A stretch of DNA of 64,000 nt from Ascaphus truei (GCA_036426205.1 WSYH01001925.1:1-64000), one strand, 5' to 3'. Shown: positions 21,061 through 32,705, counted from the stretch's first letter. The notes: a model not told the origin generated them from the letters alone. A program made the numbers and translations.

Positions 21061-22004
21061 CTCTTGGTTCCATATATCTGTTGGTCATGACACTTGCTGG
21101 CATTTACTTTTTGCAATGGTATATATTTGCAACTGTTATAAAGTATACTGGCATTTAATTTGTGCAATGTTTTAGATTTGCCGCTGCTTCAATAAGGTTT
21201 TTTATATTTATACATTTATGAAGATTGCTATAAAGTATTTTCGAATATCTATAGATATCTAGTCTATATCCCTTCTAATGACTAACATTGATATGATGGT
21301 ATTCAAAATGATATTATATACTACTACATTGCTGATAATTTTAATAGAAAATCGCAATGTATTATATACAGTAGTATCTATTCTATAAATAATTCCATAT
21401 GTAAATGGATATGTTCTTTAAATTGGATGTTGATAGACTAGTTCAATAAGTAATCAAAGAATATTTTCTTTTTACTTCCAGAGACAGGACAAATGTTATA
21501 TTATTCTTTTAAGTCAAGAAACATCCTAAATCAATATTTATATTTAAACCCATTGGAATCAGGGTTTTTAATTTGTGTATCCACATTGTTTCTTTTTGGA
21601 GATCTTCTGCACTAGATCCCCTCCCCGTTTGTCCAATTTAATTTGAACTATTCCCATAAGGTTAATCCTTCTGGGTTGCCGCTGTGATATTTCTTAGGCT
21701 GTGCTTATAGTGCCGGCTACGGCTACAGCTACGGCTACGGATGACGTCTCCCGTCTCCGTAGCCCAAGCGAAAGTTGTAATTTGAGTTTGGGAGACGTCT
21801 CTTGCTACAAGGGGAGTGACGGAAGGCAGAGGGGCAGGGACAAGAGCAAGGGGGAAGACTGAAATGGAGAGGAGTTGTAATTTCTGTTTGTATGCTGAAT
21901 TTACTTTACTTTTACTTTAAATTACGGGAGAATTTACTATTTTAAAGTTGTTCATATAGTGTGTTTCACTTGACAGATATACAAACACACACACACACAC
22001 AAAC
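21061..22004. other. AT-rich DNA, little recognisable
   Basis: There is no gene. At 21705-21770 GGCTACGGCTACAGCTACGG and mirrored GTCTCC/GGAGAC strings suggest part of a GC-rich MITE whose other end is missing. Confidence 0.4.
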
Positions 22005-23876
22005 AGAGCCGCCAACAGAAATCATGGGGCCCAGGACAAATGAAAGGAGCAGCCCCACCCCCCCATCCCATAGGTCACCTACCACGGAAAAACAAATTTT
22101 ACTTAACCCCTCAATACATATAAAAATACACCCCCAGCCCACAATACATATAAAAATGCACCCCCAAGCCCCCAATACATATAAAAATGCAACCCCAAAC
22201 CCCCAATACATATAAAAATACACCCCCAAATCCCCAATACATATAAAAATACACCCCAAACCCCCAATACATATATAAAAAAAAACCCAAACCCCCAATA
22301 CATATAAAAATACATCCCCAACCCCCCAATACATATACAAATATACCCCAACCCCCCAATACATCTAAAAAATACCCTGACCCCCCCAATACATCTAAAA
22401 AATACGCCAACCCCCCAATACATATATAAAATACACCCCCAATACATATAAAAATCAGACTTCGGGATGATCTCAGGTCAGGCTGGTGGCTGCAGGGGGG
22501 GTGGTGTGACGGTGTTTGCAGGGGGCGGGGGCGGTGCTGCAGGGGGCTGTGACTGCGTGGGCTGGCGGTGCTGCAGGGGGATGGGGGGCGGTGGCTGGTG
22601 GTGGGGGGGGGGCAGTTTTGTCGCTGGCCCTGCCCCGCTGCAGGCACCTGTCTGTCCCACGCTGGCTGCTCACGCTTGCGCCGGGCCTCCCTCTCATGCC
22701 GGCATGCCGGAAGCTTAGCCCAGCTGACTTCCGGTGACCAGGCACCGGGCGCAGTGTTTTTTTTAAATGAATTGGTCTGTCCGCGCAGGGGGCCCGGCCC
22801 CCCTGACCCACAAATCACACACACACAATCACACACACACACAATCACACACACACACACAAACCCACACACACACACACAATCACACACACACACACAA
22901 ACCCACACAGGGCCGCCAATGGGGGGATCTGCCAGTGTTGTCTTCCCTGGCCCTGTGAGTCAGGGTGCCCGGTCGCGGCCATTTAAAAAAACGCTGCACC
23001 AAGTGCCGGGTCTCTCGGCTGCACCGGAATTAAGCTGGGCTAAGTTTCCGGCGTGCCGGCGTGAGAGGGAGACCCAAAGGTGCGTACAAGCAGCCATTGT
23101 GGGACTGACATGTGCCTGCAGCGGGGCAGGGTCGACAACAACTGCTGTGACCTGCCGCCTGGCCCCCACCACCGGCCCCCTGCAGTCCCACCAGCCGCCG
23201 GACCCCTGTCACCGCCTGGCCCCCCACAGTCCCGCCACCAACCTCCCCCCCGCAGTCCCGCCAGCTGCCAAGAACCTGTCACTGCTGAGAACTTGTCACC
23301 GCCCAGCCCCCCCAAGAGTCCTGCCACCCACCGGCCCCCCGCAGTCCCACTAGCCACCGGCCCCCCGCAGTTCCGCCAGCCGCCGGGCCCCTGTCACCCC
23401 GCAGTCCCGCCACCAACCACCCCCCGCAGTCCCGCCAGCTGCCGGGAACCTGTCGCTGCCGGGAACCTGTCACCACCCAGCCCCCTGCAGTCCCGCCACT
23501 CACCGCCCCTCCGCTGTCCTGCCAGCTGCCAGGCCACCGCCACCCACTGCCCCCCCACAGTCCCACCAGCCGCCGGGCCCCCGCCAGCCACTGCCCCCTC
23601 CCTCCAGCCACCAGCCCGATCTGAGATCATCCCCAATGTAAGCCTGATTTTTATATGTATTGGGGGTGTATTTTGTATATGTATTGGGTGGTGGGGTAGT
23701 TGGGGTATTTTTTTAGATGTTTTGGGGGGTTGGGGTATATTTGTAGATGTATTGGGGGGGTTGGGGTATATTTGAGATGTATTGGGGAGAAGTGTGGTAT
23801 AGAGTATTTGTAGATGTATGGGGGGGTCGTGCTCGTTTCATTTGTCCTGGGCCCCATGATTTCTGTTGGTGGCCCT
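22005..23876. mobile_element. 1.9-kb foldback element
   Basis: Inverted arms of about 800-900 bp surround a (CA)n-rich centre (22815-22905). The outer arm segments (22007-22046 and 23836-23875) share AGAAATCATGGGGCCCAGGA. Next come minisatellites of a ~30-bp unit: CAATACATATAAAAATACAC on the left (22105-22455) and its complement on the right (23645-23815). Then come GC-rich arms (22470-22790 versus 22960-23640) with shared GCCTGCAGCGGGGCAGGG and GCTGGGCTAAG. No transposase is present. The architecture matches FB-type foldback elements. Long minus-strand ORFs here are repeat artefacts. Confidence 0.8.
22105..22455 (+). repeat. ~30-bp minisatellite (left foldback arm)
   Basis: About 11-12 copies of a CCCCCAATACATATAAAAAT-type unit with small length changes. 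The right arm of the foldback holds its inverted counterpart at 23645-23815. Confidence 0.85.
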
Positions 23877-23882
23877 GATCCT

Positions 23883-23964
23883 ACACACACACACAATCCC
23901 ACACAAAATCACACACACGCACACGCACACGCACACGCACACACACACACACACATATATATAT

Positions 23965-23995
<31 letters not shown>

Positions 23996-24005
23996 GATAT
24001 ATATA
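23883..24005 (+). repeat. (CA)n-(TA)n microsatellite
   Basis: CACACA, then CACGCA, then TATATA runs directly abut the foldback element and the MITE fragment at 24008. Confidence 0.9.
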
Positions 24006-24007
24006 TA

Positions 24008-24115
24008 CTGCTGCGGCAGACTTTATTCTAACAAATCACCGTTTTTTACCTGGCTTGTTCCTGGAATGCGACGCTGTTCACCTGGCGCATGCCGCGTTCA
24101 CCTTGCGTTTCCAGC
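24008..24115 (+). mobile_element. Truncated end of the TTTATTC MITE family
   Basis: The fragment starts CTGCTGCGGCAGACTTTATT after a TA and is about 95% identical to 31619-31730. It carries the end that is opposite to CACTGGCGACACA in the 397-bp MITEs. Homology stops near 24115. 24116-24319 holds no recognised feature. Confidence 0.7.
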
Positions 24116-24319
24116 CCCAGACCTGTCCTTGCTCCCCTGTCCTGTTCCAGTCTCCTCGTTGCTGACCTCTGCTTGTTACCTGACTCCTTACCTGCCATCT
24201 GCCTCGGACCCCTGCTTGTTACCCCTACTACGCTCATGCTGTTCCAGCCACCGAGATCCTACCCGCCACAGGAGTCTCCCGTGACACCCCTGCTCCCTCA
24301 CAGTAGTATTAAAAAAATA

Positions 24320-24690
24320 ATTAATTACCGTAGCGGCTAGCCGTTAAGGTGATGAAGCTGCATTAATGAATTTCACTAAAATTGTACGGGAGCAGGAGGT
24401 CTCCTGAGCTGAACCGCATTCATTTTAGTCTTGGGAACCCCCTGCCTCCCGAGTTTCAGGCCTGGTATGTGGTGCCGGTATCTCCCATGTATTTAAATCT
24501 CCCAGTCACGTGGGGATACCGGCACCCCACACCGGGGACAGAAACTCAGGAAATGGGGGGTCCCCAAGGCTGAAATTAATGCATTTCAGCACAGGAGACC
24601 CCCTGATCCCATACACTATTAGTAAAATTCAAATTAAAGTAACTTTGTTACCTTAGCTGCTAGCCACTAAGGCAATGAAGGGGTTAAGGC
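24320..24690. repeat. About 370-bp palindromic repeat
   Basis: The outer ends CGTAGCGGCTAG and TAGCTGCTAGCC are mirrored. Inner arms share GGTCTCCTGAGCTGAA with TTCAGCACAGGAGACC, and GGTGCCGGTATC with GATACCGGCACC. The centre lies at about 24500. It is the same foldback type as 732-935 and 973-1230. Confidence 0.65.
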
Positions 24691-24775
24691 ACAGTAGCTG
24701 GTTAATTGGGGGCAGAGGGGGTGAGTGAAGGGTTTACTTAGCCAAGGGTGGGTGGTTAGGCCTACTGGGTATTTA

Positions 24776-24827
24776 ACACCTTCATTACCATAGCAGTGGT
24801 AACCGCTATGGTAATGAAGGGGTGAAC
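24776..24827. repeat. Short palindrome module
   Basis: CACCTTCATTACCATAGCAG, then GGTAACCGCTATGGTAATGAA, form a near-perfect hairpin. 24828-25172 otherwise holds no recognised gene. Confidence 0.7.
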
Positions 24828-25177
24828 CTCTCCCGCTACCCACCTGGTATGTCTAACCACCCAACCTGGGACAAATACACCCTTCCCCCAATCCCTCTAC
24901 CCCCAATAAACATTAAAATACCAACTACCCACCAATACACAACCCACCTACCCCCTGTACCCCCAACCCCATCCCACCCAACACATACAGTACAGTAATG
25001 GGCAAAATTACTATTATCCAGATATTTTTAATAGGTATTTGCCCATTAAAAATAAAACCAGCCAGCGTAAAGTAAATTAAAGATCTACTTACCCCTGCCA
25101 GGATGAAGGCCGTCCTCGTATTCATTCCCATCCTTATCCTCCATTGGCAGGAACATTACAATAGAAAATAAACTAAT

Positions 25178-26295
25178 TGTCACGCCTGTATGCCCGCAGA
25201 CCAAACTAGACCCCAGTACTGAGGTGGGAACGGTATGATACCACACACCTACAGCAGTGGGAGCAAGCCCGGAGTGTGGTATAGCGTTGCTGGGCCTGTT
25301 GGAAGAGTTGTTAGTGTATACTTGCAACGCTTGGGGAATGTCTGTGAGAATAGTCGTGTCCGTTTGCCAATGTCCAGGGCTCCAGAGGGTAGAGTCGTCA
25401 GAGGGCAAGCCAGGTCCTAGGAAGCCAGAGGTCTGCGGAGTCGTATGCGGAGCAGGGTTCAAAGGGATACCAGAGAGCCGAGTAGTCCAGGGTAAGCAGA
25501 GGTCAAAGCCAGGGAAATCCAAAGTAACACAGGAGCAGGTAATCACAGGAGCACAGAGGGAGCACAGCATAGGTCAGGTACACACAGGGAAACAGGAACT
25601 ATGCAGAGCGAGGAAGAGGTGGACAGACAGGGATTATAAAGGAAGGTGCACCAATGACAGAGAGGGGAGGAGTAGAGAGAGAAGTGGGAGAAGTTAGAGA
25701 TAGGTCAGGGAGAGAAGAGGAGGAGACAGAAGGGGCAGTCAGGGGAGAAGCCTGTACAGCTAGGGAGACAGAGACAGGGGGAACCTGATAAGAAGAGTCT
25801 GTGCGTGCGCCCCCTGTAAGCTGGGGATGCGCGCACACAGGTTGCAACACAGGCACGGCCCGCACGGAGCAGGGAAAGACCGTAGGAGGGGGACGGAGCC
25901 AAGAGGAAGGGAATGCATGCGAGGCCTGTGCCCGCGCGATGGCCAGCAAAGGCAGATAGGAGCATGTATGTGCGTCCTCCGTGGGCTGAGGGAGTGCACG
26001 CACCGGACGCATCACCAGGCGCACGGAGCGCCATGCCGTGGGCACCACGCAAGGAGGAGGCAACGGGACAGATGGCACCACAGGGGAAGGTAAAGGAGCT
26101 ACCGCGGGGGATAGGGAGCGGGGAGGATCAAAGCAGGGGCTAAGGGAGCGCGTGAGTATGGGAGACCTGCAGGGAACGCGCTGCGGCAAGGGGAGAGAGG
26201 TAGAAGGTGAAGGAGAGGAGTGGGAAGGAGTGGAAAGGGTAACAGGAGATGGGAGAGAGGGACAAGGAGAGGAAGGAATCTCCTGAGTCGTCACA
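25178..26295 (-). mobile_element. Solo LTR (Ty3/gypsy-type)
   Basis: The 1,118-bp sequence begins TGTCACGCC and ends GTCGTCACA on the plus strand (TG…CA ends). A 5-bp CTAAT duplication flanks it (25173-25177 and 26296-26300). The segment TACTGAGGTGGGAA and the purine-rich right half resemble the gypsy LTR at 57.7-58.5 kb, which is in minus orientation. I therefore assign minus. No internal coding region is present, so it arose by LTR-LTR recombination. Confidence 0.85.
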
Positions 26296-26300
26296 CTAAT

Positions 26301-27674
26301 GGCCACTAACCCCTTAATAACCTCCCTCCCCGCTACCCACCTGGGAGGCCTAACCACTCTCCCAGTGGCAACTACCCCAACCCACCACCCCCTCTATCCA
26401 TTGATTGGCACAGTGCTAAACCATAATATGGCCATGGTTTGCCACTATGGCAATAAATGGGCAAGCTAAAAAAAAAACAGTCACTAAATAAAACACAGTA
26501 CATTAAAATAAAAATGAGAAATGCCAATAAACCAATTGATTGGCACAGTGGTACACCATCCCCATATAATATGGGCATGCTTTGCCACTATGGCAGTCAA
26601 TGGGCAACCAAAAAAACAAACAGAAATAAAGAACCATTAAATAAAACCAATAACAACAAATACAAAACAATTAAATAAAACCAATAACCAGAAATACAAA
26701 ACAATTAAATAAAACCAATAACCAGAAATACAAAACAATTAAATAAAACCAAGAACCACAAATACTGTACAAAACAATTAAATAAAACTAATAACCACAA
26801 ATATAAAAAAATGAAATAAAACCAAGAACCAAAAATATAAATCAATTAAATAAAACCAATAACCACAAATACAAAACAATGAAATAAAACCAAGAAACAA
26901 AAATACAATACATAACAATAAAATAAAAAACAAGCATTTGCAAAAAAATACATTGCTCATCACTGTGGATGTTTATAAACTTAATGGGGCATAGATAGAC
27001 ACATTGGCAGTCAATAAGCAACCTAAAAAAAATACAATAAAAATACTAAAAATACAAAAATAAAATACAATAAATGTTTTTCTTACCGTTGATGTCTTCA
27101 CCCTCCAATTCTGACTACAGCAGGAACCTCTTGATCCTCGACGCAATGCTCCTCAACATTGTGTAAGTACTTTTCTTCTTTTTTCTTTCTTCTTTCTTCA
27201 GTCTTCTCTTCTTTAATTGTAATCCAATCCAATGGGGCGGATATTGTCCCTTCGACTTCTTAAACTCAAATGATTATATAAGGCCTGTATATTGTGAAGA
27301 AAGTGAATATAGGGCGCAAACGACTTAAAAGCCTATATAAGGCCTGTGACATCACATTTCAGTGTTAAATGGTACATCCCCAATCCATTCTTTTTTTTTT
27401 TTTTTAAAGGTTGTGACATCATCAAAAGGGAGGGAAGGCGGCGAATCAGGAAGGCTATGCTTCCATCCCTTTAAGATGCTGTCACCAAAAACAAAATGGT
27501 TGCCATCACATGTTACTCCAACCAATTGGATTGGGAGATATACCATGTGAGGCATCACATGGTACACCCCCAATCTGATTGGTTGTAGTAAACCATGTGA
27601 CAGATTCCATTTTTTTTAAAGGCTGTGACGTCCCTCTCTTTAAGATAATGTCACATCCTTTGAAAAAAAATGGG
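26301..27674. repeat. Tandem and simple repeats, no gene
   Basis: 26395-26470 and 26530-26610 are two copies of a unit containing TTGATTGGCACAGTG and TTTGCCACTATGGCA. 26615-26935 is a ~35-bp minisatellite (AATTAAATAAAACCAATAAC). 27350-27660 contains mirrored CACATGGTA/TACCATGTG strings of a degraded MITE. Confidence 0.65.
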
Positions 27675-27730
27675 GTTAACCCCTTCATTACCTTAGCGGT
27701 AACCACTGCTAAGGTAATGAAGGAGTTAAC
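27675..27730. repeat. Near-perfect 56-bp palindrome
   Basis: GTTAACCCCTTCATTACCTT is mirrored by AAGGTAATGAAGGAGTTAAC around a GCGGTAACCACTGC centre. It is the best copy of the dispersed module. A weaker copy follows at 27829-27875. Confidence 0.8.
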
Positions 27731-27892
27731 TTCTACTGCCACCCTCCTGCAAGGTCTAAACACCCACCCTGGGGTAACTACCACCTTCACCCAACCCCTG
27801 TACCAACAACTATGCAGTGCCTGCTATTTAACCCTTTCATTACCTTAGTCGTTAGCACTAAGGTAATTAAACTAGCTGCAATTTTATTTTTA

Positions 27893-28068
27893 TTGCACAG
27901 GATTGATACCGAAGGCCAGCGGGGACCCGCGAAACCCCTTAAGACCTTCGGAGACCTGCAGAGACCCCACGAGACCCGCGGTTACCCCTGGAACTCCTAG
28001 GGACCCCCAAGGACCCCAGGATCTCCAGGGAATTCCCGCCAGCCTCCGGTATCAATCCTGTGCAGTTA
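27893..28068. repeat. Inverted-repeat unit with GACCC-rich core
   Basis: TGCACAGGATTGATACCG at 27893 is mirrored by CGGTATCAATCCTGTGCA at about 28046. The core is GAGACCC/GGACCCC-rich degenerate tandem repeat. It is probably a small MITE-like element of unknown class. Confidence 0.6.
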
Positions 28069-28437
28069 ACTAAAAGAAACTGCTTTTATGCATCTTGCAA
28101 TACCTTTAGTGCCAGGCATTAGTTGACGCCAAAATATTGCAAGTTTTTAAAGTACGATATGCTTATCACTGCTTAGTTAATAGCAGTTTCTGGCAAAAAA
28201 AAAAATTCTGGCATGTTTTGGTTTATTGTACAGCTTTTTTTTGCCAGAGTGTTAAAGTACTATAAAAAGCCATTATAGTGCGATATGAATAGCAACACAG
28301 GCAATATCGCACTATAAGGGCATTTATATTACTATAAGCTACTTATAAAAGTTTAGTTAATGAGCCCCTATGTGCTTTATGTACTACCAGATGGTAATTT
28401 ATGTGAACCTTTGCACGGTACCACCATTGTGTATCTA

Positions 28438-28834
28438 CACTGGCGACACAATTTATTCGAGCTTGGCTAGTCCCACGAATTCGGGTATACCCGGGTGTAT
28501 TGAGGTTTGTGACTGTTTTCTGCCCGAGTGCATTGAGGTATTTTCCAGACAGGGATTGAAGCATTTTATTCCCGCTGGCTGCAATACTGCACAGTATATA
28601 TATATATACTGCATTACAATTCATGAATTTATGCCATCTGGTAGACACGCGAAGCATTGCAGCCTATTAAATCCTAATCATTATCATTTAACAGATCAGC
28701 CGCCCGTCAGCCAGGCATGAACCCAGGCTGGGAAGGCAAACGCAACGGGGCTTGTCAGAGGTGAGGAGCGGCGCATTCCAGGTATCTGCCAGGTACATAC
28801 TGGGTATTTGCTCGAATAAAGTGTGTCGGTGCAG
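28438..28834 (+). mobile_element. 397-bp TA-flanked MITE, copy 1
   Basis: TA at 28436-28437 and 28835-28836 flank the element. The ends are CACTGGCGACACA on the left and GTGTCGGTGCAG on the right. Both lead into an inverted ACTTTATTCGAGC-type block. Internally there is a short (TA)n. No ORF is credible. The second copy at 30731-31127 has the same length. TA duplication suggests a Tc1/mariner-type mobilising transposase. Confidence 0.85.
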
Positions 28835-28836
28835 TA

Positions 28837-29737
28837 TTTATACAGTATGTTATACAGTATGTTATACAGTATGTTAATACATCTAGCACTTTGTTTTACA
28901 CTATCTTGATAGCAGTGGCACTACTTGCCTATGGCATCCTGTGTCTGTAATTATCCTTACTGACTGACTGATTTCCTAGACACTTCGCTATATATTCCCA
29001 CACTGAGTATTTATGTCAGGGCCTTCTTATAATCTTCATTCTAAAATACTCCTCTGCACTGCTCTCACTGTTTATTACTAGCAGAGCACTGAAACATCTT
29101 TGACACTGTCTCTAATTGTAAGTACTGTATAACTCATTTAATACTTCTCAATTGCTGTGGGAACTCTGCTCTTGAGAATTAATCAATAGATTCCTCTCCT
29201 TGTGCAGGGCTCATTGCCGTGGGATTTTTTCAATTTAACTGTCTGCTATTAATGCTGTTACTTTGTTCTATGAAATAAGACATGATACATTTTTGAAGTA
29301 CAATTAACCTTTATTGCACATTATGCATTTGATAGACATTACTTGCTGATTACCTGGCACAGTTTGTGTTTCACTATAGTGTTGTGATTGCCTACATCTC
29401 TATGTTTTGCCTTTGTAATGCAAACTGTATATTATCTAACATATCAGCCCTGTTGTCTAGTACCTGCCCTACCCTTTATGTTTTAAATCCTTTCCCGTTA
29501 TGGTAACTTTATCACTCACCAGTTGTTGCTTATCAACACTAACCCTCCCATTCCTGCATAGGCATTCTACTTAGTGTGGGCGGCCATTTTGCCCTGATAT
29601 ATATCGGGGAGGGAAAAAATGTGGAAAAGGCAAGAGTGGTAAAAAGTGATCAACTAATAACCATACTAATTGACTGAAGTGCAAATTGCGAAGGTGATGA
29701 TGAGTGGGTGCAAACTGTGAACTGAAAGTGAATCAGA
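28837..29737. other. No feature recognised
   Basis: AT-rich, unique-looking sequence with TACAGTATGTTA triplication at 28844-28872. Confidence 0.5.
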
Positions 29738-30308
29738 AAAACAATTGAGAACACTAGATGGTGTGCTCTGAAGAAATTCACTTAAATGCACACCCCGAAA
29801 TATAAAATGTAACTTTTAATAAAGTATTATTTTTGACCCTAAATGCAGAGGCAATTTAGAAGCTTCAGACAATGCAAAAAAGTATGGAGAGATGTATGCT
29901 GGGCATTACCCGAAAAGACAGGGAAAAGAATTAATGGATTCGAAACCAAACAAAAGTCACACATAGACATGCACAGACACAGAGCCACTGATACTGCCCC
30001 CCTTCCCCTGGAGACTGTAATAATTGAGAGCAAGGTACTGTAGAGTACTGGACAGCAGAGCCTCGCTCTCTCCCTCACCCCTCGCACATGATCCTACCTG
30101 CTCTCCGATACACCCTCCAAACGCCTGACTAAGTAGTGCAGAGCTAACTGTCCCCACCGTAGATGGTCACAGTGCACACTATCTAGCTCTGCACTCAGAT
30201 TTTTTCCAGCAGAAAAACAATTGAGAACACTAGATGGTGTGCTCTGAAGTAATTCACTTAAATGCACGCCACAGAATATAAAATGTAACATTTTATAAAG
30301 AATTATCT
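29738..30308 (+). repeat. Unit bounded by ~97-bp direct repeats
   Basis: AACAATTGAGAACACTAGAT plus the following 75 bp (29742-29835) recurs at 30213-30305 with about 90% identity. The ~375-bp interior has no long ORF. It may be a small LTR-like or tandemly duplicated SINE-like unit. 30309-30730 holds nothing recognised. Confidence 0.6.
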
Positions 30309-30730
30309 AGCTCTACAAAAATATTTTTTCTACAAATGTTTTTGAAACTCTGCAAGCAAGTTTTCTTCTTTGCTCTCATTCTCTGATATACTCTGCATAA
30401 TTGCAATACTATGTGTATATGCAGATATTCTCTCTGGGAATATATTCTCTGTTATTGTGTTCCCTCGTGAGGCTTTTAACACTGAGATTCATTGACCTAG
30501 GATATTACTAGTTGAGATATTGTTCTTCAGATATGCTTACTGCATATCGGAACATGATCATCCTGTCGGTAGCTGTTAGAATGATCCAATTTTTGGTCAC
30601 CACTCCCCTTGTGGCTTTCAATCTGCTAGTGTAGCTTTCGATAGAAGCTTTATATTAGGCATTAGCCTTGTTTTCTCTCTGTGGGTTCCGGATGCGCTTT
30701 GTATGTTTTTAATAATTTTTTTACTATGTA

Positions 30731-31127
30731 CACTGGCGACACACTTTATTCGAGCTCGGCTAGTCCCACGAATTCAGGTATACCCGGGTGTATTGAGGTT
30801 TGTGACTGTTTTCTGCCCGAGTGCATTGGGTTATTTTCCAGGCAGGGATTGAAGCATTTTATTCCCGCTGGCTGCAATACTGCACAGTATATATATATAT
30901 ACTCCATTACAATTCATGAATTTATGCCATCTGGTAGACACGCGAAGCATTGCAGCCTATTAAATCCTAATCATTATCATTTAACAGATCAGCCGCCCGT
31001 CAGCCAGGCATGAACCCAGGCTGGGAAGGCAAACACAACGGGGCTTGTCAGAGGTGAGGAGCGGCGCATTCCAGGTATCTGCCAGGTACATACTGGGTAT
31101 TTGCTCGAATAAAGTGTGTCGGTGCAG
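30731..31127 (+). mobile_element. 397-bp TA-flanked MITE, copy 2
   Basis: TA at 30729-30730 and 31128-31129 flank the element. It has the same ends and interior as copy 1, with about 97% identity. Equal length and high identity imply recent amplification. 31130-31616 has no recognised gene. Confidence 0.87.
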
Positions 31128-31618
31128 TATGATGTTAGATCTCAATAAAATTGAACTATTTTTTTGATATCAAGAGTGCTCTGCATCGGACTTCTTTTTT
31201 CTTTGTTTATGTGACATAGTATATACATATAATATAAGGTGCATGAAGGGGTTAACCCCATGACTGGTGTTACAGAACATAAGGTGGAGATTAATGATAG
31301 CAAAGTCCATAATAACAAATCCAGGTAAGCTATATTATAAACCATCCAAAGCCATTTCTTAAAAGATGTGGAAAATAAACATAGGTTGGAGGTGAATATA
31401 GCGGAGGAAGGGAGAAATGACTAATCAGAACCCCCACAAGGGAAGTGAGCAACCGGAAAGTATTCAACCTATAAGCTTTGCAACCCCCACTATTCCTGCT
31501 AACACACCCTGGCTCCGGAACATCAGAAAGGGTAAGTACTTAGCTGCTCAAAATCTGAGGTAAGGGAAGACAGCCAAGATCCCTGTTTCTACGAAAGGCA
31601 TGCGCCAGTCAGAATGTA

Positions 31619-31860
31619 CTGCTGCGGCAGACTTTATTCTAACAAATCACCGTTTTTTATCTGGCTTGTTCCTGTAATGCGACGCTGTTCACCTGGCGCA
31701 TGCCGCGTTCACCTTGCGTTCCCAGCCACGGGTCATGCCCGGCTGATGCGTTTATTGATAATGGTTCGGATTTTAATAGGCTGCAATGCTTCACGTGTCC
31801 GCCAGATGGCAGATATTCATGAATTATAATGCGACGAATCAGTAATGTGTCGGCTTGCAG
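31619..31860 (+). mobile_element. Left end of a larger TTTATTC-family element
   Basis: After TA (31617-31618) the sequence starts CTGCTGCGGCAGACTTTATT. It is homologous for about 230 bp to the right half of the 397-bp MITEs, in reverse orientation, as far as ATTCATGAATT. Instead of continuing with the other MITE half it enters new sequence carrying the forkhead gene. The opposite end type, with the same TTCTAAC variant, lies at 53709-53908. Confidence 0.6.
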
Positions 31861-32031
31861 GTGTTTCGTTTAAAAAAGATACTGTACCACAGTATGCTAT
31901 TGTAACTTGGCCTTGGCCTTGAGACTGAAGGAAGAGGTTGCAAAAATGTATCAATTTAGGCTTTTCATATTAAAGAAAGACAAAGACCAGTTTCAGTTTG
32001 TCTTACACTATTCTCCAGAGACCCACCCGCC

Positions 32032-32602
32032 ATGAGTGTTCAAGTGCAGCCCGCTTTCCAAAAACCCGACAGAAGTTACGCGTATTTGATATGGGCCGCG
32101 ATTAATGCAACAGATGATAAGATGGCAACAGTTGCTCAAATGTATCAGTATTTTATCGAAAACTATGACTTTTACAAATTTTCGCCATCTCCTCATACGT
32201 GGAAGCGTGCAGTAAGGAAAAGGTTATGTAGCGATCCCTGTTTTCATCGTATTGAGCCACAATTCGTTGGAGGGTATTGGTATGTATCACCGGATTTTTC
32301 CGGTATTAATGATCATGAAGGCGGCAAAAGGCGAAGGGTTGTGTTAAAACAAACTAAGTAGCAATGCACCAGCACCAGCACCGGCTTCCAATGACGGTCC
32401 CGCCGTCAGTGACAACCCTGAGCCTGAGTCGGATTTCGCGTGCAGTTTTGATGAAGCTTGCATGTACCTAAGCGATTTCCAGCCTCATCAGCTGACTACA
32501 GGTGGACTAGTCCCGCTGCAAACTATCGACGTGGATGATGAAGAAAGCTGGACTGGCAGTGGACCGGCACCGGCGCCAGCTGAATGGGAAATTCTATGGT
32601 GA
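32032..32602 (+). pseudogene. Short forkhead (FOX) domain gene in mobile context
   Basis: The ATG at 32032 has a good context (CCGCCATGA). Residues ~14-92 form a divergent forkhead winged helix: SYAYLIWAAINA (helix 1), MATVAQMYQYFIENYDFY (helix 2), TWKRAVRKRLCSDPCFHRI (recognition helix, cf. WQNSIRHNLSLNxCF) and GGYWYVSPDF (wing, cf. GxYWTLDP). A basic KRRR follows, then TAG at 32359. The +1 frame stays open from there through an Ala/Pro and acidic stretch to TGA at 32600. That may be a lost C-terminal activation region (frameshift) or chance. A donor GTGAGT at 32599 and acceptor CTCAG at 32705 flank a 107-nt possible intron. Host FOX proteins are larger. The flanks are mobile DNA. Confidence 0.65.
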
Positions 32603-32705
32603 GTACTGTATTGTTGCCGTATTATTTTGGTGGGGCTGGTGGGGTACTTCTTTAGGGGGCTGACCATTACTGTACATTAAAACTTTTCTTTTTGTTTTTC
32701 CTCAG

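Noticed and set aside
22111..22908. 265-codon minus-strand ORF rich in Cys, Tyr and Gly
   Set aside because: It reads through the (CA)n and 30-bp minisatellite arms. Its periodicity is that of the DNA repeat, so I treat it as an artefact.
22568..23775. Long Pro- and Arg-rich plus-strand ORFs
   Set aside because: They lie in GC-rich foldback arms and show repeat-driven composition with no domain.
25599..26357. 252-codon Ser/Pro-rich minus-strand ORF
   Set aside because: It lies wholly inside the solo LTR, in its purine-rich half. LTRs of this type do not encode protein.
32450..32500. Minus-strand CTGATGA…GAAA resembling a hammerhead
   Set aside because: Only five bases separate the two core boxes, too few for stem II, and no stem I pairs.
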